Origin: Streptomyces camponoticapitis | GTDB lineage: Bacteria > Actinomycetota > Actinomycetes > Streptomycetales > Streptomycetaceae | Reading direction: 5' to 3' | DNA length: 64,000 nucleotides | Assembly: GCF_014646115.1 (NCBI RefSeq) | Contig: NZ_BMMV01000029.1 | Coordinates: 1-64,000, forward strand | Shown here: in pieces, positions 1-8,320 of the stretch | Position numbering within the stretch: the stretch's first letter is position 1 | Layout: the number at the start of each line of letters is the position of its first letter | Program-made: the position numbers and the translations under genes | The notes under the pieces: model-generated | Told to the model about the DNA's origin: nothing | Database searches by the model: none | The model's input: only the letters and a program-made list of their open reading frames with translations

Positions 1-343
1 CGTCAAACGCCCCGAGACCCTCAGGGCCATCGGCAAGCCCGGAAGATCTTGGTAGATAAAGAACAAGCTGAGGAGTTGTTTTTGATCGGAGGCTCCTTGC
101 GAGGGATACGAATCTCTGTGTCCCGAGCATGGAAACGGCGATCTGCGTCCGTTGTGTATCCGTGTGATACCGATCGAGTTGCCATCAGGGTCGCCGAGTT
201 CGGCGCGCCGGACGCTCCCGCGCCGCGACGCCGACACCGGCGACATGCTCCGCCCTGAAGATCCATTCCGCGCCGCCCCGGCCGTGGCCGGCCAGCGTCC
301 GACGAGGCATGGCTCCGCGCGCGGCAACGTACGCCGTTCCGCA
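1..343. other. left chromosomal flank with a possible 3' gene fragment
   Basis: This is sequence outside the integrated element. The first bases keep one plus-strand frame open (codons from base 2, stop TAG at 53-55) and encode a short tail ending in KPGRSW. It could be the end of a gene lying mainly left of the window, but 17 codons are too few to identify it. I see no convincing gene in the remainder. Overlapping open frames on both strands are what GC-rich non-coding DNA normally gives. Confidence 0.3.
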
Positions 344-352
344 ACGTCGAAC

Positions 353-378
353 GCCCGCCATCGCTAGCGACGGCGGGC
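353..378 (-). terminator. imperfect terminator hairpin next to attL
   Basis: Arms GCCCGCC (353-359) and GGCGGGC (372-378) enclose TCGCTAGCGA. This is the diverged counterpart of the perfect palindrome at 24784-24817. It probably is the original terminator of the tRNA-Ser gene, separated from that gene when the element inserted. Confidence 0.6.
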
Positions 379-383
379 CTTCG

Positions 384-460
384 ACTATTGCCCGGTGAGA
401 GCAATGGCGGAGGATACGAGATTCGAACTCGTGAGGGGTTGCCCCCAACACGCTTTCCAA
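384..460 (-). repeat. attL: 77-bp direct repeat of the tRNA-Ser 3' half
   Basis: Bases 384-460 are identical to 24819-24895. They contain the tRNA-Ser 3' part (anticodon loop, variable arm, T arm, acceptor 3' strand) but not the 5' half, so this copy cannot make a tRNA. Weaker similarity, with four mismatches, extends left to about 345 and covers the terminator. The intact copy lies at the integrase end, so this is the distal junction. Confidence 0.93.
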
Positions 461-964
461 CTGTCCGCGCGGTCGTCCGGGGGCGTTCGTAGGGGTTCAC
501 GGGGCAGGTCAGAAGGAGTGCCCGTATGGCAGTGAACGGTGGCGGCCATCGGTGCAGTGGACAAAGACCGGGACAACGATGGCGGCAACCGACGCGGTGG
601 TGAATACAGCCTCTCCCTGCAGACCCAGGGGCGGCAGGTCACAGTCCTCTTCCTCTGAGCCTGAGCGCTTGTCCGCAAGACGGGTCCACATGGTGCTCGC
701 CGGTGGATCCCGACGAAAACGCTTCGCCCATTTCTCCTGGATTGGGGGAGGCGGGTGCGAGACTTCCCGTGGCTTTGCTTCGGGGGTCACTCCGCAGGCC
801 GTGCGAGCGTCGAACGGCGCAGGCACGCGACAGGACTGGGAATAGCCCAGAACTGATCGTCTCGCACGTCTAGAGACTCGAACGACGCCAAATGATGATC
901 GAGAGCGTGGGCGTGACCCCCTCGTCCTCTACACCACGCGAGACGTGGTTTGAGGAGGAGCGCT
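461..964. other. element left end, no clear gene
   Basis: This 504-bp stretch between attL and the WhiB-like gene has several overlapping open frames, including about 97 codons on the plus strand from 552. None has a good ribosome-binding site or a recognisable protein. It probably holds the distal arm of attP and the promoter of the WhiB-like gene. Confidence 0.5.
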
Positions 965-1441
965 GTGGAGCCCCACGACGAGATCGAGGACGTACTTCCG
1001 CCGGATGCTCTGTTCCGGGCGATGGAACCTTTCGGCCCGCCGCTAGGTGACGCAGCATGCGTCACCTGGGATCCGAACCGGTTCCCCTCCGAGAGGGAGC
1101 AGACAGCGGCCTTCGACGGGGAGCCGGTCATGCCGGAGCGGGACATTCCGCAGGCCCGGGCGCTGTGCCGTACGTGCCCGCTGCTGGAGAGTTGCCGCCG
1201 TTACGCCCAGGACAGCCGGGACGAGTACATGTTCCTGGCCGGGGAGACCGCCGAGGAGCGGCGGAAGAAGTGGCGGAAGTCGGGTGAGATCGCCAAGCGC
1301 CGTCGCCGGGCGATCGAGCTGCACGCCTTGAACCTGCCGACGGCGACCATCGCGCGGCTGCTCGGGCGGGACGAGAGCTCGATCCGCAGCGACCTGCGCG
1401 AGGTGGGGAAGCGGCACTCGCACCTGCCCCCCACCGCCTGA
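965..1441 (+). CDS. WhiB-like (Wbl) transcriptional regulator with C-terminal HTH
   Basis: This predicted 158-aa protein has four cysteines in the WhiB pattern: C32, then C68-x2-C71-x5-C77. In the family these bind a [4Fe-4S] cluster sensitive to oxygen or nitric oxide. The usual G[VI]WGG turn is replaced by FLAGET at about 90-95. A basic segment follows (about 100-116), then a helix-turn-helix-like region (about 120-147, LPTATIARLLGRDESSI), which is longer than a simple Wbl tail. The gap between C32 and C68 is also long. The start is the GTG at 965, preceded by GAGGAGGAG; the in-frame TTG at 950 has no such site. As the first gene inside the element, it may link transfer or cargo expression to host state, which is inference. 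Confidence 0.8.
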   Translation: MEPHDEIEDVLPPDALFRAMEPFGPPLGDAACVTWDPNRFPSEREQTAAFDGEPVMPERDIPQARALCRTCPLLESCRRYAQDSRDEYMFLAGETAEERRKKWRKSGEIAKRRRRAIELHALNLPTATIARLLGRDESSIRSDLREVGKRHSHLPPTA

Positions 1442-1553
1442 CGCGGCCGGCCGCCGGCGGCTCCATCAGTACCGCCGGCGGCTCCGCGCGGACCCCATTT
1501 CCCGAGGGCAGGTCTCACTGCCATATCCATCGCCTCACCCACCGGAGGACAGC

Positions 1554-3608
1554 ATGACCGATCAGGACGACACCGAGTACGAGGAGAAGACCGAGGATGT
1601 GGAGGAGTCCGACCTCGTTGAGGATGAGTTCGACTCGGGCGAGGACTTCGAACAGGGCCACTCGGCGATCTGGTCGCGGTTCGGCGAGGGCGATCTGCCG
1701 CCGTTGCCGAAGACGGCAGCGGTGAACCGTGCCACCACAGCAGGTGTGGAGGTCGGGTTGCCTCCGGAGTTCGCCACCGCGTTGGCCCACGCCGCCGTCA
1801 ACCCCAGCGAGCTGAGGTCGCTGCTGCGGCGTCCGACGCGAGTCAACATCGCCGGAGGCGTGATCGAGGCGATCGACCTCGACCTCTATGTGCCGGGCCT
1901 GGTGCCCCTGCCGACCAACAACCGCACGATGGAGAAGCGGGTGTACCCGGCGGCGGGCGCCGCAGGGTACGCGGGACCTTTGACCGGTCCCCGTGCTGAG
2001 CCCGGCGAGACCACCATGCTCTGGATCGAGGGCGAGGACGTCAGCCACGTCCAGGACGAGACGGAGCGGGCCCGCGAGTACATCCTGGCGAACAACAACC
2101 TGCGCGAGTCCATCGCCGCGCGCGGCATCGCCATGCCGGTGAACGTCGTCTTCTTCGAGCTACGGCACCGCGACGGCGAACCCCCCATGCCTCTTTTGGG
2201 AACCGCTGACGGCTCCAGTCGCATCACCAACGCCCAGCACGTCCTCGGGCTCACTGACCCACAGACCCATTACCACTTCCCCACGAACCGAGACGACTAC
2301 CGACGCTTCATCGGCGCCATCAGCGGGGCCGACCCCGACGCGTTGCGTCCCGCCGGCCGTAAGCGATTGATCCGGCAGCGCAACACGCTGATCACGCCGG
2401 CCCGGGTGTTCCTCCGCTTCACCCCGACCAGGGAAGGCTACGACTACGCGCGCGCCGTCAACGCCTTCGTCGGCATGCTCCACGTCGACCCTCCCCGGGC
2501 GTGGAGCCAGACGGGCAAGCTCGAAGCCATGGCCGAGGCCGTCCTGGACGTACTCCGCGGCGCCGAGGTACTCGACGATTCCGTCCACGACTACCTCGCG
2601 GGCCTCCTCACCCCGGAGGAAGCCGAGGCTGAAGGACTCCCCGTCGAACGAGACGAGCAGGCGGCCTTCGTCCTCGCCGCCCTGCTCCGCGAACATCACC
2701 GCGACCTCGTCAACCGAGGCATCCAAGACGTGACCGCCAGAAAGACGGTCGGTCCTGGCCGACGAACCGACGTGATCGCGGAGCTGGCCCTCCGGGCCAC
2801 CCGAAGCATCGCAACCACCCTGGACCCGAAGGACCCAGAGCGCAAACGGGCTGAACGGATGCGCGCTCCCTACCTACGCTGTGTCCGACTTGCTCGATAC
2901 GCGACTGTCGAGTGGAAGATCACCAGCCGGTCACCCGCCGAACTGCTCCAAGCGGCCCTAGAAGAACTGCGCGATGACTCCGCGAGCACCCACGCGGACC
3001 CTGGCTTGTGGGTCAATCGGCTGGAGCTCGCGGCCGTGGCTCAGTACCACCTCGCGGCCTGGGGCGGGCTAGGACGAGAGGCCATGGGTAACACTGAAGC
3101 CGACAAGCGGGGGCCCCAACAGATCCTAGAATCAATGCTCAGTGATGATCAGGGCTTGCGACTGCTTGCCCAAGCGATCATCGATGGACGGGCTGGAGCT
3201 CACCCCCGCCGTGTCAGTAAGAGCGGGGACTTCCAGCGCGGCGTTCGCGACCAGTACGGACGTTGGGAGCAAGACCCCGCCGGTAAGCCCATGCCAATCG
3301 AGGACGCGTGGCTGCGGTACGAGGTCTACCCTGCGGGCGCCACCCTGCCGCGGCCAGTCACCCCGCCCAATGAGACACCTCGTATGAAGGCGACCCGGCT
3401 GAAGAGCCAAATCGCCCGGTACATCGAGCAGATCAACCTGGATGTCGACGAACTCGCCAACGTGGAGGAAGTTGATGGTGGGCCGCTCCTCGACAGGGAG
3501 GGCTGGGCGAAGCCGAACGAACTCCTCAGCCACCTCATGAGCGCCCACTCACAGATCGGTTACTGGGCACGAGTCGCAGAGCGCCATATGCCGCGCTCCA
3601 ACGGATAG
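1554..3608 (+). CDS. large acidic-start protein with a ParB/DGQHR-like N-terminal region, function unknown
   Basis: This 684-aa protein starts with a very acidic tail (residues 1-35). Around 175-235 the pattern resembles the ParB/sulfiredoxin-like fold seen in DGQHR and ParB proteins: a helix with SIAARGIAMPVNVVFFEL, then TADGSSRITNAQ. The loop is D219-G-S-S-R223 in place of DGQHR. The rest is mostly alpha-helical and unfamiliar. No membrane segment or signal peptide is seen. The gene is preceded by CCGGAGGACAGC and followed by a strong hairpin at 3632-3676. Next on the same strand is a second ParB-like gene (4102), so the two may work together. A DNA-processing or defence role is plausible but not shown. 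Confidence 0.6.
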   Translation: MTDQDDTEYEEKTEDVEESDLVEDEFDSGEDFEQGHSAIWSRFGEGDLPPLPKTAAVNRATTAGVEVGLPPEFATALAHAAVNPSELRSLLRRPTRVNIAGGVIEAIDLDLYVPGLVPLPTNNRTMEKRVYPAAGAAGYAGPLTGPRAEPGETTMLWIEGEDVSHVQDETERAREYILANNNLRESIAARGIAMPVNVVFFELRHRDGEPPMPLLGTADGSSRITNAQHVLGLTDPQTHYHFPTNRDDYRRFIGAISGADPDALRPAGRKRLIRQRNTLITPARVFLRFTPTREGYDYARAVNAFVGMLHVDPPRAWSQTGKLEAMAEAVLDVLRGAEVLDDSVHDYLAGLLTPEEAEAEGLPVERDEQAAFVLAALLREHHRDLVNRGIQDVTARKTVGPGRRTDVIAELALRATRSIATTLDPKDPERKRAERMRAPYLRCVRLARYATVEWKITSRSPAELLQAALEELRDDSASTHADPGLWVNRLELAAVAQYHLAAWGGLGREAMGNTEADKRGPQQILESMLSDDQGLRLLAQAIIDGRAGAHPRRVSKSGDFQRGVRDQYGRWEQDPAGKPMPIEDAWLRYEVYPAGATLPRPVTPPNETPRMKATRLKSQIARYIEQINLDVDELANVEEVDGGPLLDREGWAKPNELLSHLMSAHSQIGYWARVAERHMPRSNG

Positions 3609-3631
3609 ATGGAGACCCAGTAGACACTCGT

Positions 3632-3676
3632 ACGTGACCGCGTGCCCCCTCTCGGAGAGGTGGTACGCGGTCACGT
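3632..3676 (+). terminator. hairpin terminator after the 684-aa gene
   Basis: A perfect 12-bp stem, ACGTGACCGCGT (3632-3643) with ACGCGGTCACGT (3665-3676), contains an inner CCTCTC/GAGAGG pairing. It starts about 24 bp after the stop codon. There is no long T tract, as is usual in Streptomyces. Confidence 0.7.
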
Positions 3677-4101
3677 CACGGTCGGCGCACACCCTTTGTA
3701 GCCATCGCCGGCGGTTGGGCAAGTCTGATCAATACCAGAGCGGCGACGGCTTTCAAGAGCGTCGTTCATAACGCACCCCTTGTCCTCTGACCTGCTTGGA
3801 CACCTCTCAGGTGGCGCTCACCTGCCCTGCTGGCCCACATATGGCCCACGAAGCCAGCGCCTCCGGCGAGACAGCTCCTTTGGGGAGTCTCAACTGGCGC
3901 CGCGTGTGGGGAAGTTCGGTGTAAGCCTCCCTAGGGTCAGAGCGACTCGCACTCTCCCCCCTTAGGGCTGGTGCCGGCTGCTTGGTGCGAGAACTGGCTT
4001 GCAGGAGGGGGAGTTCGCGTGATTGGGTTGCTGTCGCGCCGTATCCCAAGATCCCGGCTTTGCCGAAAATTCCCCCTAACGCGGCGCTGAAGGGCACAGC
4101 T
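3677..4101. other. intergenic region between the two ParB-like genes
   Basis: About 425 bp with no supported gene. An in-frame upstream extension of the next gene (from 3982) is open, but it lacks a ribosome-binding site and its proline-rich sequence does not look conserved. The region probably holds the promoter of the next gene. Confidence 0.45.
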
Positions 4102-4914
4102 ATGCCTAAGGCGAAGTACACCTTCGACCTTCCCGAGCATAAAGTGGACTACGGGATTGAGGTCTTGATCAAAGATCTCAACATCGACCCGCAGGCACAG
4201 CGCACTCTCAACGAGAGGCGCGCGCAGAACATCGCGTCCAACATGGTCAGCGAGGCTCTCGGCTCGGTCATCCTTTCCAAGCGCCCCGACGGTGACCTCT
4301 ACATCGTCGATGGACAGCACCGGTGGCGAGCCTGTGCGCTGGCCGGCATCGAGACCATCAGGGCAGAGATCCACCATGGTCTGACGCAGGCTCAGGAAGC
4401 GATCCTCTTCCTGATCAAGAACCGGGAATCCCATAAGCCCCGTCCCATCGACGAGTACCACGTGGGCTTGACGGGAGGCGTCCCCCTTTTCGTCGACACG
4501 GACCGCATCCTGTCGAAGCACGGGCTAACCCTCGGATCGACCTCCACGAACGGTGTGGGCGCCGTCTCCGGCGTACTCCAGATCGTCGACCGCTACGGCG
4601 CCTCGGTCTTCGACCGCACCCTCACGGTCGCCGAAGACGCATGGGACCGATCCACCGAAACGTGGGACGGGATGCTGCTCGGCGGCATCGGCATGTTCCT
4701 CGGCCGGTGGGGCGACCTCGTGGACGACAAGGAACTCGCCAAGAAGATCCTTTCCATGGGCACGGCGGCCAAGTGGCGCTCCGAGATCCTGAGTCAGTCC
4801 TCCCGCGGCGGCTTCAACAACAGCGGTACCGGCTCCAGGGTCTCGACCGCCTACCGCATCGTCGTGACCGCCTGGAACAAGGGCCGCAGGGCCGATAATC
4901 GGATCGAAGCGTAA
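4102..4914 (+). CDS. ParB-like DGQHR-motif protein (DUF6551-like)
   Basis: This 270-aa protein has a ParB/Srx-like N-terminal domain: helix QRTLNERRAQNIASNM (about 33-48), then LYIVDGQHRWRACALAG with the motif D70-G-Q-H-R74. In ParB-type proteins this loop binds nucleotide, and in DndB-type proteins it belongs to a DNA-modification regulator. A helical part of about 150 residues follows. The start is the ATG at 4102, preceded by GAAGGG. It resembles proteins called DUF6551 in actinobacterial mobile elements (from memory). The neighbours are another ParB-like gene upstream and a small membrane protein downstream. Its biochemical role is unknown. Confidence 0.7.
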   Translation: MPKAKYTFDLPEHKVDYGIEVLIKDLNIDPQAQRTLNERRAQNIASNMVSEALGSVILSKRPDGDLYIVDGQHRWRACALAGIETIRAEIHHGLTQAQEAILFLIKNRESHKPRPIDEYHVGLTGGVPLFVDTDRILSKHGLTLGSTSTNGVGAVSGVLQIVDRYGASVFDRTLTVAEDAWDRSTETWDGMLLGGIGMFLGRWGDLVDDKELAKKILSMGTAAKWRSEILSQSSRGGFNNSGTGSRVSTAYRIVVTAWNKGRRADNRIEA

Positions 4915-5168
4915 TCGTCGATGAGCCGGCGCCTTCCCCTGCTTCAGGAAGGCGATAATCCACCGGCTTGGCCTGAGCGGGCACTGCTCTGCGTTGACGT
5001 AGTTGGTCAACCTGCGCAGAACAGCGCCGTGCGGGTCACGGGCATGCCCCGCCATCGACGTGGCCGCTGGTACATCCGTTTCTCGTATACGTCGTACGAC
5101 CGCAACCCAGTGGGGTCTATCGACATCGCTCGCGTCTCGCCGACCGCAGCGAAAAGGGTCAGCAAACC

Positions 5169-5498
5169 GTGTTCTTCCAATCTCTCGATGGTGTGCCCCT
5201 GGAGGCCATCATCGCCGTCGCAGTCACCGCCGTGTTGCTCACCTTGGCACGGGTGGTCAAGAACCTTCCCAGAGAAGCCATCAGCAAGTTCATCGAGCAC
5301 CGCACCACCAAGTACCAGATCATCGCCAGCGACTCCAAAGGCCGCATGGCAACGATGCAGAAGCAGCGATTCGTGTTCCTGGGCTTCGCTCTTGTGTGCG
5401 TCGTCGTGATCGTCCTCGCCTTGATCAGCTCCACGAACAGCGAGGCCGAAGCCCCGAAGCACAACCCAGCCCCGCGAGCTACGACCGCCAACGGATAG
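5169..5498 (+). CDS. small two-TM membrane protein, unknown
   Basis: This predicted 109-aa protein has two hydrophobic segments (about 11-30 and 68-87) separated by a charged, helical stretch of about 38 residues. It ends in a short polar tail. The start is a GTG preceded by AAAAGGGTCAGC. A strong terminator hairpin (5541-5583) lies 43 bp after the stop, which supports a real transcription unit. No family is recognised. It could be a membrane partner of the preceding ParB-like gene, though the 254-bp gap argues against tight coupling. Confidence 0.5.
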   Translation: MFFQSLDGVPLEAIIAVAVTAVLLTLARVVKNLPREAISKFIEHRTTKYQIIASDSKGRMATMQKQRFVFLGFALVCVVVIVLALISSTNSEAEAPKHNPAPRATTANG

Positions 5499-5540
5499 CA
5501 GAGGCAAGTGGTACGGCAACCTGCCAAACCCTCGTGCTGA

Positions 5541-5583
5541 TGTGCGGGGAGGAGCCACGAATAGTCCGGCTCCTCCCCGCACA
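5541..5583 (+). terminator. 16-bp stem terminator
   Basis: TGTGCGGGGAGGAGCC (5541-5556) pairs perfectly with GGCTCCTCCCCGCACA (5568-5583) around an 11-nt loop. It lies just after the small membrane protein gene and may serve both strands. Confidence 0.75.
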
Positions 5584-6035
5584 TGCACGGACGCTCTGAC
5601 GGCCACCAGACTGCCTTCTGATCCGTAGGCGCGTGCATCACACCCACGCCCCGTCATCCCAAGGTCGGCATGGGACGGAATAGCCGCCACTCTGAGCCTG
5701 AGATCTATCCGCTGATGTCTGCCCGTGTACGCCCACGTTGATGTCAGTCATTGATGTCACCGGACCTGGCTGGCGATCGTGCACGCTTTCCAACTCTGCA
5801 CGGACCTGTTCGCCCCGGTTCACAGTCGTTCGTGGGCTGGGTTTCTGAACTGCGTGCGGCAGCACCGCGAGCGCTGGAGGCAGTGACCTCACCTCGATAG
5901 AGCGGCCCCTACCTGGTCCACCAGAAGGGGCCGCTCGCCAGACGGAAACTGAGACGGGGACACGTGGCCCACCGATGCAGTTACGGGACAATTCTTGGGC
6001 TGGACACTTCGGCTGCTGACTGTCGCTGGAGTGCC
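5584..6035. other. convergent intergenic region
   Basis: About 450 bp lie between the plus-strand cargo genes and the minus-strand helicase. Apart from the hairpin at 5900-5936 I see no gene. Short open frames here have no start signals. Confidence 0.45.
5900..5936 (-). terminator. terminator hairpin downstream of the helicase gene
   Basis: GAGCGGCCCCT (5900-5910) pairs perfectly with AGGGGCCGCTC (5926-5936). It lies 100 bp beyond the stop of the minus-strand helicase gene and probably ends that unit. Confidence 0.6.
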
Positions 6036-8138
6036 TCAGGTTGACAATTTGGGCACGCCGAGGCCAGCGAAGAGCTGCCGTGTTGCCGGGTCCACCGTGT
6101 ACAACACGGTGCCTCGGATCGACCGGGTCATCAGGACTCCATAGGCGTTGCGGATTCGCTGCGTGAGGACATCGTCAGAGCTGATGCGGATGGCCTTGCT
6201 CTTCACATGTTCCCGGTCCAGGCTCCAGGAGTTCCCGGCCCATGTGAGGTCAGGCCCCATGATCACGCCACCCCACTCGTACTCAAGCCCCTGTGCTGTG
6301 TGCACGCAGCCGATCTGGTTAAAGCCGCCCGGATCTGTCGCCCAGAAGTGACGCTTCGGCACATCGGCGCTCTGGGATGAGTCTTCTGCGTTCCAAGGTC
6401 GTGCCCAGCCCGGCTCCGGGGCCACGTCCGGCTGTGTCCCGGTGGTGTCACTCCACTCCCAGCACATACCGGCGGTCATGCGGGCGCTGGCGCCCGAGTC
6501 CAGCTTGGACTGCAGAAACTCTTCCATCTGCGGCGCGCTATCGGTGTAGTACAACTTGAAGGGATCTGAGCCCGTGTCGTCGCCAGCCCGCCAGGGCAGA
6601 GGGTTGCCGAGCAGTAGATGCTTTACCCAGGTGTCGAAGGTGGAGCTGCCGACGGCGCGCAGGGGCCGGTCGAAGTCGATCGGCACGACTTCCGCCCGCA
6701 ACTTCATGATCTCTTCGATGAGCAGCTCTTCGGACCAGACCTCCTCATCGAACAGGCGCTGGTCACCGTCGATGAAGAACACGGGAACCTTCGACCGTGA
6801 CACGATCACCTCCACCGATGATTCCCCGGGCCGCATATAGAACGACCCTTTCATTGGGCGCTCGCTTAGCCGATGCGCTTCGTCACACAACAGGATGTCG
6901 ACTTCGTCGAGCCCTAGATTGTCCGCGACCTTGTTCAGTGTCATGAACTTATTCCCATGACCCTTCGCGCTTCGCTTGAAGTTCTCACGGGAAGCTACAC
7001 CACCTGACACGAAGCGTGCCTCGTATCCACCCCTGAGTGCTTGACCGAGCAAGGTGAGGGCAACGAGAGATTTTCCGGTACCCGCCCGACCTCTGACCAC
7101 GTAGACCTTCTTGAGACCGACAGATGGCTTTCGCACCGAGTCCATGATGCTGCTCACCGCACGGAGTTGGTTCTCCACCAGACTGAAGTGCGTATGACCG
7201 TTGACGACCGCTCCGGTCTCCGAGGTCAGAAGCGTTGTCGACCTGCGACGCTCAAGGATGGCCTCAGCGGCGTCGGCACCATCCTTCGGGCTGAAGTTGG
7301 CCTGGAGGAAATCCCGTAGCTTAGCGGGGTGACGTGCCGTGAACGTGCGGATACCAGGGCATGGCATCACCTGGTTGATCCATTGCGAGTGCTGGTCCTT
7401 GAGATTGTGGAGATACGCGGCACCCACGAGGTGAACGTAGCGATCATCGAACATGCTGTGGTGCCGCTTGAGCGCCTCGACATTGTCCCGGACCTGCACA
7501 GCCGGGTGCTTCTTATGAGAAGAATAGAACGGCGCGTAGACCCGATCCAGCGAACACTGATCACACAACTGCCCGGCGGTGGATTTTCTGCATTCGACAC
7601 ACAAGCCCTTTGTACTCTTGGTGGGGTCGGGCCGGTCGACGCTTCCCCACTGTTTCAGCTCGATGGCAGCGAAGCTCAGCCCTCCTTCAGGGTGGTGGCC
7701 GGCCAGAACGACATCGATCGGGTTCATCTGGGGATGCACCCGGTATTCCACGAACACCCAGACCTGCCCCAGACCACGGTCCTTGAGCGCTGTCGCCACC
7801 TCGTAGACACTTTCACTCCACGAAGTCATGTCTGCGGCGGAGGGATCTTGCTGCGCCGGGTGGGCAGCCTTGTAGGCCTCGGCGATCTTGCCCCTGAGGC
7901 GCTCCCGGTCTCGCACCATCTCCTCGGCCGGCCAGTAGGCCTCCAGCTCTGTCCACGTGCCCCCGCCAGCCATGCACCCACTCATCCTCAATGCCGCTCG
8001 TCCCAATGAGGCCAGGGACTCGTCAGCGCTTCCGTTAGCGTCCAAGAGGAGTACGAGTATCCCGGTAGCCCTGAACGGCAACAAGCGATCTTCAGCCGAA
8101 GGCGCCCTGGTACGGTCAGGGTCTCGGCGGCCGGACAT
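6036..8138 (-). CDS. DUF2075 (Schlafen-like) helicase with N-terminal nuclease-like motif and zinc knuckle
   Basis: This 700-aa protein has three parts. Residues about 105-170 show a PD-(D/E)XK-like core: D142 in NPIDVVLAG, then E160-L-K162 in AAIELKQW. Residues 180-195 form a CxxC-x8-CxxC zinc knuckle. From about 340 on there is a superfamily 1-type ATPase: Walker A GRAGTGKS (350-357), Walker B with D419-E-A-H422, a motif III-like FIDGDQRLF, and a C-terminal RIRNAYGVLMTRSIRGTVLY. The helicase part matches DUF2075 proteins. The start is the ATG at 8138, without a clear ribosome-binding site. It lies 182 bp downstream of the minus-strand nuclease-like gene, so co-expression is likely. Nucleic-acid restriction of phage or plasmid DNA is a reasonable inference. 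Confidence 0.78.
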   Translation of the reverse strand: MSGRRDPDRTRAPSAEDRLLPFRATGILVLLLDANGSADESLASLGRAALRMSGCMAGGGTWTELEAYWPAEEMVRDRERLRGKIAEAYKAAHPAQQDPSAADMTSWSESVYEVATALKDRGLGQVWVFVEYRVHPQMNPIDVVLAGHHPEGGLSFAAIELKQWGSVDRPDPTKSTKGLCVECRKSTAGQLCDQCSLDRVYAPFYSSHKKHPAVQVRDNVEALKRHHSMFDDRYVHLVGAAYLHNLKDQHSQWINQVMPCPGIRTFTARHPAKLRDFLQANFSPKDGADAAEAILERRRSTTLLTSETGAVVNGHTHFSLVENQLRAVSSIMDSVRKPSVGLKKVYVVRGRAGTGKSLVALTLLGQALRGGYEARFVSGGVASRENFKRSAKGHGNKFMTLNKVADNLGLDEVDILLCDEAHRLSERPMKGSFYMRPGESSVEVIVSRSKVPVFFIDGDQRLFDEEVWSEELLIEEIMKLRAEVVPIDFDRPLRAVGSSTFDTWVKHLLLGNPLPWRAGDDTGSDPFKLYYTDSAPQMEEFLQSKLDSGASARMTAGMCWEWSDTTGTQPDVAPEPGWARPWNAEDSSQSADVPKRHFWATDPGGFNQIGCVHTAQGLEYEWGGVIMGPDLTWAGNSWSLDREHVKSKAIRISSDDVLTQRIRNAYGVLMTRSIRGTVLYTVDPATRQLFAGLGVPKLST

Positions 8139-8320
8139 GCGACCGAGCCGAGCTCACCGACTCGCTTCCGTGCCGCCGAGCCTCAACCGCCAAAGGCTGT
8201 TACTTCAATACCGCCCGCGTGACCTGACGGCTTTCAAGAGCGCATGCTTCCGATCCTGGCGCGCGTCGAGCTGCGGGACCTGGCTTTGCTCCCGCCACAG
8301 GGAACGGCAGGCGAGCCGTC

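Noticed and set aside
404..455. Second tRNA-Ser gene
   Set aside because: Only the 3' half is present; the 5' acceptor, D arm and half of the anticodon arm are missing. It is the attL copy.
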